The position numbers were made by a program, and so were the translations under genes. Of a stretch of DNA of 9,229 nucleotides, positions 1-6,768 are shown in pieces (position 1 is the first letter of the stretch; each line of letters begins with the position of its first letter). The stretch is from an uncultured archaeon (GTDB taxonomy: Archaea; Thermoproteota; Nitrososphaeria; Conexivisphaerales; CALBHZ01), in contig CALBHZ010000037.1 in assembly GCA_937892815.1 (NCBI GenBank), positions 1-9,229 on the forward strand, written 5' to 3'. Below the pieces are notes generated by a model, which saw nothing but the letters and a program-made list of their open reading frames with translations, was not told the DNA's origin and did no database searches.

Positions 1-821
1 TACCTATCCTCTACATCTCCGTACAATGCTTGTATTTCCTCCCAGCTTAAAGGCTCCCCCTTAGATAGTTTATCTTTCGCTTTCCTTTTCATCTCCTCCT
101 TTATGCTCTTAAGCTTCTCCACTCTCTCTCTTTCATAGCGTTCTTTCAGCTTTAATTGAATCGCCTTTATTGACGCGATAGTCTCGTATAGCTTCTTCTC
201 TATCTCACTTATATCCTCTTCGATCCCCCTTATCTCCTCAATAAGTTGCTTTTTCGCAGCTTGCAGCTCATTTATCCTCTCTCTTCTAGAATCTAACTCC
301 GTATGTACTTCATCTAGCTCAGCCTTAACCTCATATAGCTTACTTATATTGTCATCCAGCCTTTTAGAAAGTCTATCCGCCTTAACCCTTAAGGAATAGG
401 CCTTCTTCCAATGAGCGAGATCATACGCCATTTGCCTTATTTTCTCAAGCAGTTTTTCCTCGCTTTTCTTCGTCATCGGCTTCGTTTGAAGGTCCCATTC
501 AAGCTTCTCTAGCTCTAGCTGTATCTTCTCCCCATCTCCAGATAAGCTCCTCTCTATTTCCTTTAACGCTTTCCTCGTATCCTTTAAATCGCTTCTTATC
601 TCCCTAATTTTCTCTACTATATCCCTCTTACTTTCCAATAATTCAGAAGCTCTCTTTTTAAGGAGTTTATAATCGGTTCTCTCCTTCTCCAGCTTTTCCT
701 TTATACTCGCTAATTCTTCAAGAATCCTCTTTTTCTTCTCCATTAACCTCTTCAGTTCTTCGGCAAATCCCTTCCTTTGCTCCCTTAAGTGTATTAACTC
801 CTCCTCTATCAATTCAACCAC
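1..821 (-). CDS. COG1340-family archaeal coiled-coil protein (3' end at window edge)
   Basis: This reverse-strand frame is open from a GTG at 821-819 to base 1, giving 273 codons plus the bases TA. Nearly the whole protein is charged heptad-like helix rich in Glu, Lys, Arg and Leu, with no Cys, signal peptide or membrane segment. Two features match the archaeal COG1340 coiled-coil family: the LEWDLQT motif at residues 107-113 and the C-terminal KLSKGEPLSWEEIQALYGD at 251-269. That tail normally lies at the very end of family members, and the final TA could begin TAA or TAG, so the gene may be complete to within one base. An in-frame TAG at 827-825 makes GTG 821 the earliest start; TTG at 812 is an alternative. 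It overlaps or abuts leuB and so is probably co-transcribed and translationally coupled. Its function is unknown and nothing in it suggests an amino acid biosynthetic enzyme. Confidence 0.85.
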   Translation of the reverse strand, partial: MVELIEEELIHLREQRKGFAEELKRLMEKKKRILEELASIKEKLEKERTDYKLLKKRASELLESKRDIVEKIREIRSDLKDTRKALKEIERSLSGDGEKIQLELEKLEWDLQTKPMTKKSEEKLLEKIRQMAYDLAHWKKAYSLRVKADRLSKRLDDNISKLYEVKAELDEVHTELDSRRERINELQAAKKQLIEEIRGIEEDISEIEKKLYETIASIKAIQLKLKERYERERVEKLKSIKEEMKRKAKDKLSKGEPLSWEEIQALYGDVEDR

Positions 822-1833
822 TTCCTAGTATTAAGTCGTATAAACGTGATCCAATATCGATCGTTCTATAGCTCCCTCCTAAATCGGGTGTTTTTATTCC
901 CTTCTTCAAAGCCTCTACAATTTTGCTTTCCAAGATTTTCGAGACGTTTAAGAGCTCCTTATCGTTATGTCTATTGGCTAGCCATTCAAACATCATCTTC
1001 AGGGATAGGATCATGGAATAGGGATTAGCTATTCCTTTTCCAGCGATATCTGGAGCCGATCCGTGTACGGGTTCGAATAAAGCCATATCCTCTCCTATAT
1101 TGCCTGAAGCTGCCATTCCAAGGCCTCCTGCTACTTGAGCGGCTTCGTCGCTAAGTATATCTCCAAACATATTCGTCGTGAGGATTATATCGAACGATTC
1201 GGGATTTCTAATTAAGGCCATGCTTGCAGCATCTACGTACATTTCGTTTACCTCAATTTCAGGATACTTCGATAGCTCATCTCTAGCAACCCTTCTAAAC
1301 AAGCCGCACGTCTTCCTAAGTACGTTAGCTTTATGAACGATTGTTACCTTTTTCTTCCTCTGTAAGGCAAGCTTCGCGGCTTCCCTAGCGATCCTTCTAG
1401 AGGCCCTTTCGGTTATAACTCTAATTCCTATGGCCTTTCCATCGAACTCATACTCGAACCCCTTGTAAAGCCCCTCGGTATTTTCCCTAACTATTATTAA
1501 ATCGATGTCCTTTATAGCGTTTAAACCTGGGTAGTTTTTAGCAGGTCTTATATTGGCATATAGATCGAACATCTGTCTAAGCTTTACGATAACGTCTGCT
1601 GCTGTTTCTCCAACGGGGCCTTTAATGGTAGCGTGAGCTCTCCTTATCCCCTCTACGGTTTCCTCTGGCAGGGCCTTTCCAGTAATGTTTAAACAATCAT
1701 CACCAGCTAAGTAGAACTTGACGTCGAAGCTAACGTTGAAGCCTTTTTCTATAGCCTCTAGGACCTTTAAAGCGGCCTCGGATATTTCCGGGCCTATGCC
1801 GTCCCCCTTTATCCAAGCTATTTCATATTTCAT
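814..1833 (-). CDS. leuB: 3-isopropylmalate dehydrogenase (archaeal LeuB)
   Basis: NAD-dependent oxidative decarboxylation of 3-isopropylmalate to 2-ketoisocaproate in leucine synthesis. If citramalate feeds isoleucine here, the same enzyme probably also oxidises 3-methylmalate to 2-oxobutyrate (inference). The 339-aa length is typical. By alignment from memory with Thermus IPMDH, substrate arginines are R86, R96 and R116, catalytic residues Y123 and K168, and metal-binding aspartates D201, D225 and D229. D262 in HGSAPDIAG is the acidic residue that goes with NAD rather than NADP in this superfamily. The C-terminal TPDLGG motif (residues 315-320) is also present. The start ATG overlaps the leuA stop as ATGA (4 bp), implying translational coupling. 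Isocitrate or homoisocitrate dehydrogenase are related alternatives, but position after leuA favours LeuB. Confidence 0.93.
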   Translation of the reverse strand: MKYEIAWIKGDGIGPEISEAALKVLEAIEKGFNVSFDVKFYLAGDDCLNITGKALPEETVEGIRRAHATIKGPVGETAADVIVKLRQMFDLYANIRPAKNYPGLNAIKDIDLIIVRENTEGLYKGFEYEFDGKAIGIRVITERASRRIAREAAKLALQRKKKVTIVHKANVLRKTCGLFRRVARDELSKYPEIEVNEMYVDAASMALIRNPESFDIILTTNMFGDILSDEAAQVAGGLGMAASGNIGEDMALFEPVHGSAPDIAGKGIANPYSMILSLKMMFEWLANRHNDKELLNVSKILESKIVEALKKGIKTPDLGGSYRTIDIGSRLYDLILGSG

Positions 1834-3344
1834 TTTCCTATATTGAGATGTTTCCTTTTTAGGATGAGCTTGTTAATGCCTTCCAACATCGCCTCTACGC
1901 TTGCCAGCACTATATCTGGACCAGCCACTCTTGCCGATGCTTGAGTACCTTCTGCATCCTCAACTTTAACTGTTACTTCAGCTAAAGCATCTGAACCTCC
2001 CGTTATAGCCTCTAACCTATATTCCTTTAAGCTAACCTTGACTTTATCCCTTAATACTTCTTGAATAGCCTTCATAGCAGCATCTACCGGTCCAACTCCA
2101 GTTTGAGAGGCTGAGTAGATGTCCTTTCCAAGCTTTATCTTTACGGAGGCGGTCGGCATAACCTTATATCCCGTAACTACTACGAACTCCTCTAAATCGA
2201 CCGCTCTTTCTTCGCTTTTAACCCTTCCTATTACCGAGTTAGCTATAGCGAATAAATCGGCATCGGTTACCATCTTCCCCATATCCCCTAGCTCCTTAAC
2301 TTTTGCTACTATTACCTTAAGCTGCTCAGGTGTAGGCTTTATGCCCATGCTCTCAAGCTGCGCTTTTATTCCATGCATTCCAGCATGTTTGCCAGCGGTG
2401 AACCACCTCTTCTTCCCTACCATCTCCGGCCTTATAGGCTCGTAAGTAGATGGTTCCTCTATTACTCCATGTGTATGTATTCCGCTCTCATGACCGAAGG
2501 CGTTATCCCCTACTATCGCTTTATTTGGTTGGATGTATATTCCCGTTAACCTAGATACTAACCTACTTGTTTCATATATCAGTTCGGTATTTATCTTCAT
2601 TTCGTATCCATAGAGTATCTTTAGGGCCATAACGGCCTCCTCTAAGCTTGCGTTTCCAGCCCTCTCGCCTATTCCATTTACGGTAGCGTGAAATTGTCTA
2701 GCGCCCGCTACAATTCCGGCTATCGTATTGGCTACGGCTAAACCGAAATCATTATGGCAATGGACGCTAATTATAGCATTTCTAGCTACTTCCTTTACGT
2801 TTCTCACTATTTCCTTCATCTTTTCAGGATAGCATACGCCAACTGTATCCGGAACGTCAAGCACGTCGGCTCCGGCTTCTACTACGCCAGCATAGACCTT
2901 CTTCAGGAAGTTCGGATCTGTTCTAGTTGCATCCTCGGCTGAAAACTCCACCTCTACGCCATGGGATTTTAAATACTCAACAGCCTCAATAGCCTTTTGG
3001 TAAGCTTGCTCTCTAGTTAACTTAAGCTTATGTTTGAGGTGTATGTCGGATGTTGCGATGAAGACGTGAACCCTATCTACATCGGCGTTTAGAGCCTTAT
3101 CCATATCTACCTTAGCGGCCCTAGCTAGAGCACATATCTTAGCGTTTAACCCTTCCCTAGCTATCTTCTTTACCGCTTGGTACTCTCCTTCGCTAGTTAT
3201 CGGAAATCCCGCTTCTATTACGTCTACGCCTAGCTTATCCAGTTGCCTAGCTATCTGCACCTTCTCGTCTACCGTTAAGCTTACTCCTGGAGTTTGCTCA
3301 CCATCTCGTAAGGTCGTATCGAAAACGTATACCCTATCCTTCAT
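1830..3344 (-). CDS. leuA: 2-isopropylmalate synthase (archaeal LeuA type)
   Basis: Condenses acetyl-CoA with 2-ketoisovalerate, the first committed step to leucine. At 504 aa it has the DRE-TIM barrel plus the C-terminal regulatory domain (roughly residues 390-504) that carries leucine feedback in this family. Visible motifs are DTTLRDGEQ at 9-17 (R13, D14), the metal-binding HCHND at 195-199, GIGERAGN at 224-231, and a later HESGIH. The [13 protein letters not shown] segment (95-107) and the EAGFP motif (44-48) resemble isopropylmalate synthase more than Methanocaldococcus-type CimA, but the two are close paralogues and sequence alone does not fix the substrate. The separate citramalate synthase at 8470 makes LeuA the natural role. 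The start ATG lies inside the end of ilvC (11-bp overlap) with a GGGGAT stretch upstream; the end overlaps leuB. Confidence 0.9.
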   Translation of the reverse strand: MKDRVYVFDTTLRDGEQTPGVSLTVDEKVQIARQLDKLGVDVIEAGFPITSEGEYQAVKKIAREGLNAKICALARAAKVDMDKALNADVDRVHVFIATSDIHLKHKLKLTREQAYQKAIEAVEYLKSHGVEVEFSAEDATRTDPNFLKKVYAGVVEAGADVLDVPDTVGVCYPEKMKEIVRNVKEVARNAIISVHCHNDFGLAVANTIAGIVAGARQFHATVNGIGERAGNASLEEAVMALKILYGYEMKINTELIYETSRLVSRLTGIYIQPNKAIVGDNAFGHESGIHTHGVIEEPSTYEPIRPEMVGKKRWFTAGKHAGMHGIKAQLESMGIKPTPEQLKVIVAKVKELGDMGKMVTDADLFAIANSVIGRVKSEERAVDLEEFVVVTGYKVMPTASVKIKLGKDIYSASQTGVGPVDAAMKAIQEVLRDKVKVSLKEYRLEAITGGSDALAEVTVKVEDAEGTQASARVAGPDIVLASVEAMLEGINKLILKRKHLNIGK

Positions 3345-4329
3345 TCTCTATCCCCGCCATTTTACGTACGAACCTCCCTACCTTCTCTATATCTTTCTCT
3401 TCTACTTTTTTCATTAACTCCTTTAACCTCCTCATACTTTCCTCTATATTTCCGGTCCACTCCTCAGCAAACTTACCGCTCCTTATGTATTCCAGAGCTT
3501 TTCTCATGTTTTCCTTTACATGTTCATCAACTATTTCATATCCCTTCGTTAGCCCTCCGTACTTTGCCGTATCGCTTACCGATTTCAGCATCTTCGTAAA
3601 ACCTCCGGAATATATTAAATCCATTATTAGCTTTAGTTCGTTGCATACTTCAAAATAGGCGAGCTCCGGTTGATAGCCCGCTTCTACGAGCACCCCATAT
3701 CCCTTTTCAATTAAGCTCATTATCCCTCCTACTAAAACAGCTTGTTCTCCAAAGAGATCGGTTTCAGTTTCCTCAGCAAAGGTTGTTTCGATAACTCCGG
3801 CTCTCGTAGCTCCAATAGCCTTTGCGTAAGCTAAAGCTATTTCCTTCGCTTTTCCGGTGTAGTTCTGTTCTACGGCTACTAAAGCAGGGACGCCGAATCC
3901 AGATTTGTAGGTCTCCCTCACCTTCGTTCCAGGTCCTTTAGGAGCGACCATAAACACGTCTACATAAGAGGGAGGTTTTATTAAACCGAACCTAATGGAG
4001 TATCCATGTGCAAAACCTAAGGCTTTTCCGGGTTTAAGCTTCCCAGCTACGCACGACTCATAGACTTCCTTATGTACGATATCTGGAATGAGCATCATTA
4101 TTATATCTCCTTTTTCGCAAGCCTCCGATATACCGATAGGGTCGAAGCCGTCTTCTTCAGCTAAATCCCAAGACCAATCCTTCATCGCCAATCCTATAAC
4201 TACCTTAATTCCTGAGTCTCTGAGGTTTAGCGCTTGCGCTCTTCCCTGGTTGCCATATCCTATTACCGCTACCGTTTTATTAAGTAATGGGCCTAAATCT
4301 ACATCTCTATCGTAATAGATCTTAGCCAT
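3334..4329 (-). CDS. ilvC: Ketol-acid reductoisomerase, class I (short form)
   Basis: Isomerises and reduces 2-acetolactate or 2-aceto-2-hydroxybutyrate to the dihydroxy acids of the valine/leucine and isoleucine routes. The 331-aa length fits short class I enzymes. The Rossmann motif is GYGNQG at 24-29, catalytic His is H108 in GFAHGY, APKGPG is at 129-134, and the metal-binding acids are D191 and E195 in the ETDLFGEQ stretch. The cofactor-specifying loop after beta strand 2 reads GLAMKDWSW (46-54). The usual 7-residue NADPH loop (GLRPGSKSW type) has Arg at its second position and Ser where this one has D51, so the cofactor may be NADH (see findings). ilvC lies 15 bp after ilvN with a strong GGAGGT ribosome-binding site and overlaps leuA by 11 bp. 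Confidence 0.96.
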   Translation of the reverse strand: MAKIYYDRDVDLGPLLNKTVAVIGYGNQGRAQALNLRDSGIKVVIGLAMKDWSWDLAEEDGFDPIGISEACEKGDIIMMLIPDIVHKEVYESCVAGKLKPGKALGFAHGYSIRFGLIKPPSYVDVFMVAPKGPGTKVRETYKSGFGVPALVAVEQNYTGKAKEIALAYAKAIGATRAGVIETTFAEETETDLFGEQAVLVGGIMSLIEKGYGVLVEAGYQPELAYFEVCNELKLIMDLIYSGGFTKMLKSVSDTAKYGGLTKGYEIVDEHVKENMRKALEYIRSGKFAEEWTGNIEESMRRLKELMKKVEEKDIEKVGRFVRKMAGIENEG

Positions 4330-4336
4330 TACATCT

Positions 4337-4342
4337 ACCTCC
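4337..4342 (-). promoter_or_regulatory. Shine-Dalgarno site of ilvC
   Basis: GGAGGT on the minus strand, 7 nt before the ilvC ATG and entirely within the 15-bp ilvN-ilvC gap. It fixes the ilvC start and suggests independent re-initiation at this junction, in contrast to the overlapping junctions downstream. Confidence 0.85.
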
Positions 4343-4344
4343 TA

Positions 4345-4836
4345 CTAACCCCTACTTAAAGCTGTAACTCCGGTTCTAGATACCTCCTTAACGCCGTAAT
4401 CCGATGCTAGGGAAATGAAGTTATCGATTTGGGACGAAGTGCCGGTTATCTCTACTATTACCGAATTCTTCGTTATCTCTAGAACCCTTGCTCCAAAGGC
4501 GTTACACAAATTTAAGATGGAGTCCCTAGTTTGAACGTCGCTCGCCCTGATTTTTACAATGGCTAACTCTCTTAAAATAGCATCTTCGCTCTTTATCTTC
4601 TTAACATCGATTACATCTATCGTTCTCCTCAATAACCTAACGAAGGAGTCCGCCGTTTCGTCATCCGCGATCATAGTTATGACCATCCTCGCTATGTCCC
4701 TATTTTCAGTAGGGCCTACTGCTATGCTCTCTATATTGTAGCTTCTCCTTCTAAAGTGGCTTGATACTCTAAATAGAACTCCAGGCTTATTCTCTACTAA
4801 GAGGGAAAAGACCCTTAAGCTCTCTTTCCCTTTCAT
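4345..4836 (-). CDS. ilvN: Acetolactate synthase small (regulatory) subunit
   Basis: Regulatory subunit of acetohydroxyacid synthase; in this family it stimulates the catalytic subunit and confers valine feedback. The 163-aa length is normal. An N-terminal ACT domain (about residues 7-80) carries ENKPGVLFRV at 15-24, the valine-site loop (N16, G19), and RSYNIESIAVGPTEN at 31-45. The latter has Ser where most homologues have Gly before YNI. A second alpha/beta domain (about 88-160) is the small-subunit C-terminal domain. It starts one base after the ilvB stop, so subunits are made in a coupled way. It could equally be named ilvH; family context gives no distinction. Confidence 0.95.
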   Translation of the reverse strand: MKGKESLRVFSLLVENKPGVLFRVSSHFRRRSYNIESIAVGPTENRDIARMVITMIADDETADSFVRLLRRTIDVIDVKKIKSEDAILRELAIVKIRASDVQTRDSILNLCNAFGARVLEITKNSVIVEITGTSSQIDNFISLASDYGVKEVSRTGVTALSRG

Positions 4837-4837
4837 C

Positions 4838-6520
4838 TCATCCCACCATCATGTTCTTGAGGCTTTCCCCAACGGGAACAAACGGGAAGACGTTCTCCTC
4901 TGGAGATATAGGGATATCTATTACGGTAGTTACCTCGCTCTTTATCGCCTCCTTAAACGCCTTTTCAAATTCCTCTAAGCTGTGAACCCTCACGCCTTCA
5001 GCTTTGAACGCTTTAGCTAGTTGAACGAAATCGGGAGTTGGTCCTAACCAAACCGCGGAGTAACGTCCTTGATAGAAGAGCCTTTGCCATTGAGCTACCA
5101 TTCCTAATACGGAATTATTTAAAATGCAAACTACAACTGGTAAGCCCTCCGTTACGCTTGTAGCGAGCGAATTGCAGGTCATCAAAAAGCTTCCATCTCC
5201 AGCTATATCAACTACCGGTACGTCTGGCTTAGCCGCTTTAGCTCCTATAGCGGCTGGAAAGCCGAAGCCCATAGTACCTAGTCCTCCGCTCGTGATAAAG
5301 GTCCTAGGCTTAAGTACCTTGAAATATAGCGAAGCCCACATCTGGTTCTGTCCTACCTCGGTAGTCACTATTCCGTTTACCGGTAAAATTTCCCTTATCT
5401 TCTTAACTATATTTGGAGAACAGAGCTCCTTATTTATTCCGAATACCCTTCCATCGTACTCCTCTTTGAGCTGTTTAGCCCTCTTAGCCCATAAAGATTC
5501 CTTCTTAGATCTCACCCTCCTCTTTACGGCTTCATATAACATTGTGATCGCTGTTCTGAGCTCTCCAACAACATAATGATACGGCTTAACGTTCTTTCCG
5601 ATCTCAGTTGGATCGATATCGAAGTGTATGATTTTCCTCTCCTTAGTAAATTCTGAAACGTCCATAGTAGATCTATCTGAAAACCTTACTCCTAAAGACA
5701 GTATCACGTCGGATTCCATTACTAACTTATTAGCTTGATAAGTTCCGTGCATTCCTATAGGGCCCATAGCGAGCGGATGATTTTCGGGTATGCTTCCCTT
5801 CCCCATTAAAGTGGTAACAACGGGTATTAAGAGGTACTCAGCTAACGCTACCATTACATCACAAGAGCCGCTTTTAATTACCCCTCCTCCTGCTAGTATT
5901 ACAGGTCTTTCAGCATTTAACAATATTTCGGCCGTTCTCTCTATAGCTGAGGGATCGGGAGGATGAGAAGGTACGTAACCTCTAATTTCTACTTTATCAG
6001 GAAAGACCATGTCTGCCTCGCCTACTTGAACATCTTTAGGAACATCGATTACCACCGGTCCTGTCCTTCCCGTGGATGCAAGGTAAAAGGCAGCCTTAAC
6101 TACGTAGGGTATTTCCGTAGGTCTTCTAGGTTGGAAAACGTACTTAGTTATAGGATTGAAAATGCCCAATGCATCCGTTTCCTGGAAAGCATCGGTTCCC
6201 AGTTGATGCGTTGGTACTTGTCCAGTTATAGCTACTACGGGTATTGAATCCATGTAGGCGTTCGCAATACCCGTAACTAAATTAGTTGTACCAGGTCCAG
6301 AAGTAGCCATAGCTACTCCTACTTTTCCAGAGGCTCTAGCATATCCATCCGCCATATGAGCTGCGGATTGCTCATGCCTGGCTAAGATATGTCTTATTCC
6401 GCTATCCTTAAGCACATCGTAAACCGGCATTATGGCGCCTCCGGGTATACCGAATATTACCTCTACCTTTTCCCTCTTCAAAGCTTCAACGAGAGCATGA
6501 GCCCCAGAATATACGACCAT
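4838..6520 (-). CDS. ilvB: Acetolactate synthase large (catalytic) subunit
   Basis: ThDP-, FAD- and Mg-dependent condensation of two pyruvates to 2-acetolactate (valine, leucine), or pyruvate with 2-oxobutyrate to acetohydroxybutyrate (isoleucine). The 560-aa protein has the full three-domain layout: an N-terminal pyrimidine-binding domain with GIPGGAIMPVYD (24-35) and catalytic E50 in RHEQSAAHMADGYARASGK; a central FAD/NAD-fold domain (about 190-330); and a C-terminal ThDP domain with GDGSF at 441-445 and NN at 468-469. The M474 and W478 stretch (GMVAQWQ) belongs to the family's substrate/herbicide channel. The ATG is preceded by GAGGTGAT with a 6-nt spacer. It heads the six-gene minus-strand operon, behind a leader with an attenuator-like arrangement. 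Pairing with ilvN marks it as biosynthetic rather than catabolic AlsS. Confidence 0.97.
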   Translation of the reverse strand: MVVYSGAHALVEALKREKVEVIFGIPGGAIMPVYDVLKDSGIRHILARHEQSAAHMADGYARASGKVGVAMATSGPGTTNLVTGIANAYMDSIPVVAITGQVPTHQLGTDAFQETDALGIFNPITKYVFQPRRPTEIPYVVKAAFYLASTGRTGPVVIDVPKDVQVGEADMVFPDKVEIRGYVPSHPPDPSAIERTAEILLNAERPVILAGGGVIKSGSCDVMVALAEYLLIPVVTTLMGKGSIPENHPLAMGPIGMHGTYQANKLVMESDVILSLGVRFSDRSTMDVSEFTKERKIIHFDIDPTEIGKNVKPYHYVVGELRTAITMLYEAVKRRVRSKKESLWAKRAKQLKEEYDGRVFGINKELCSPNIVKKIREILPVNGIVTTEVGQNQMWASLYFKVLKPRTFITSGGLGTMGFGFPAAIGAKAAKPDVPVVDIAGDGSFLMTCNSLATSVTEGLPVVVCILNNSVLGMVAQWQRLFYQGRYSAVWLGPTPDFVQLAKAFKAEGVRVHSLEEFEKAFKEAIKSEVTTVIDIPISPEENVFPFVPVGESLKNMMVG

Positions 6521-6526
6521 CTTATT

Positions 6527-6534
6527 ATCACCTC
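6527..6534 (-). promoter_or_regulatory. Shine-Dalgarno site of ilvB
   Basis: GAGGTGAT on the minus strand, 6 nt before the ilvB ATG, is an exact match to the core complement of the archaeal 16S rRNA 3' end. It follows directly after the T run of the leader hairpin, so hairpin formation or its read-through would directly affect ilvB expression. Confidence 0.9.
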
Positions 6535-6564
6535 AAAAAAGCGGCCCGAGAGAGGAGGCCGCTT
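6535..6564 (-). terminator. Attenuator-like hairpin plus T run in the ilvB leader
   Basis: On the minus strand AAGCGGCC (6564-6557) and GGCCGCTT (6546-6539) form a perfect 8-bp stem with six G-C pairs and a 10-nt loop, followed by TTTTTT (6540-6535). This has the form of an intrinsic terminator, but it sits between a leader ORF and the ilvB ribosome-binding site, so it would act as a conditional terminator for the operon. The leader stop codon TAA (6565-6563) overlaps the 5' arm. Archaeal polymerase can terminate at T runs with little need of a hairpin, so the six T's may suffice. The loop is pyrimidine-rich (TCCTCTCTCG). Confidence 0.75.
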
Positions 6565-6640
6565 ATAATAGTAACACCAATAGGGGCACCACTAGCACGT
6601 CGATGTTTAAAAGCCTCGTTAAACTCAGCCTTTTATCCAA
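6563..6640 (-). CDS. ilvB operon leader peptide, rich in Leu and Val
   Basis: A 25-codon ORF starts at TTG (6640-6638), after an in-frame TAG 9 bases upstream, and ends at TAA (6565-6563). After the start, 15 of 24 residues are Leu, Val or Ile. The C-terminal eleven are VLVVPLLVLLL, so ten of the last eleven codons are for end products of the operon. GAGG within GAGAGGGG lies 4 nt before the TTG as a possible ribosome-binding site, and a TATA box predicts transcription starting about 10 nt upstream. Bacterial ilv leader peptides (ilvGMEDA, ilvBN) show the same composition. The TTG start is inferred; a GTG at 6598 would give an 11-residue version. A small hydrophobic protein is the main alternative, but position and composition favour a regulatory peptide. 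Confidence 0.75.
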   Translation of the reverse strand: MDKRLSLTRLLNIDVLVVPLLVLLL

Positions 6641-6647
6641 TGCCCCT
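6582..6647 (-). repeat. Inverted repeat pairing leader 5' end with its Val codons
   Basis: On the minus strand AGGGGCA (6647-6641) is the exact reverse complement of TGCCCCT (6588-6582). Three G-U pairs could extend it to 10 bp in RNA. One arm is the leader's ribosome-binding stretch; the other covers the end of the second consecutive GTG codon, the CCC codon and the first base of the next CTA. It could act as the upstream structure of the attenuator or occlude leader translation. Confidence 0.5.
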
Positions 6648-6669
6648 CTCTACACTATCAAGAGATGTG

Positions 6670-6679
6670 TTTTTATAAA
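6670..6679 (-). promoter_or_regulatory. TATA box of the ilvB operon promoter
   Basis: TTTATAAAAA on the minus strand, preceded by the purine-rich GATAAG in the BRE position. Archaeal initiation about 25 nt downstream of the TATA centre would fall near 6650, giving a short 5' end, the leader ORF, the hairpin, and a roughly 130-nt leader before ilvB. No convincing bacterial -35/-10 pair was seen. Confidence 0.65.
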
Positions 6680-6702
6680 CTTATCGGAACTTGGTATATT
6701 TC

Positions 6703-6739
6703 GCCTTTTTACTAAATCTCGTAACTTTAGTAGAAAGGC
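6703..6739. promoter_or_regulatory. Large imperfect palindrome, candidate operator of ilvD/ilvB
   Basis: GCCTTTTTACTAAA (6703-6716) and TTTAGTAGAAAGGC (6726-6739) match as inverted repeats at 13 of 14 positions around a 9-bp spacer. The right arm abuts the ilvD TATA element and covers its BRE position, and the whole dyad lies upstream of the ilvB TATA box. This fits a dimeric regulator, for example of the Lrp/AsnC family, acting on one or both divergent promoters. The identity of the regulator is inference only. Confidence 0.55.
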
Positions 6740-6745
6740 TTATAG
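6740..6745 (+). promoter_or_regulatory. TATA box of ilvD, predicting a leaderless mRNA
   Basis: TTATAG with AGAAAGGC just upstream as a BRE-like element. Its centre is about 26 bp before the ilvD ATG at 6769, the spacing expected when transcription begins at or next to the start codon. No Shine-Dalgarno sequence precedes this ATG, which supports a leaderless transcript and the chosen start. Confidence 0.6.
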
Positions 6746-6768
6746 TTCTAGATCGTTTCACGTAGAGT

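Noticed and set aside
5124..5576. Open frame of 150 codons on the plus strand, opposite ilvB
   Set aside because: It lies wholly antisense to the well-conserved ilvB, has no recognisable domain or ribosome-binding site, and is best explained as a shadow of ilvB codon structure. The same applies to the other frames opposite leuB, leuA, ilvC, ilvN, ilvB and ilvD.
6539..6564. Hairpin as an ordinary terminator of a gene upstream of ilvB
   Set aside because: The only gene on the other side is ilvD, which is transcribed away from it. No minus-strand gene other than the leader ORF ends here.
6563..6640. Reading the leader ORF as a small membrane protein
   Set aside because: The hydrophobic stretch is only about 11 residues, too short to span a membrane, and its stop codon is embedded in a terminator-like hairpin. 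Not fully excluded.
6521..6660. T-box or metabolite riboswitch in the ilvB leader
   Set aside because: No T-box consensus or known aptamer core is visible, the leader is short, and a Leu/Val-rich ORF plus one hairpin explains most of it.
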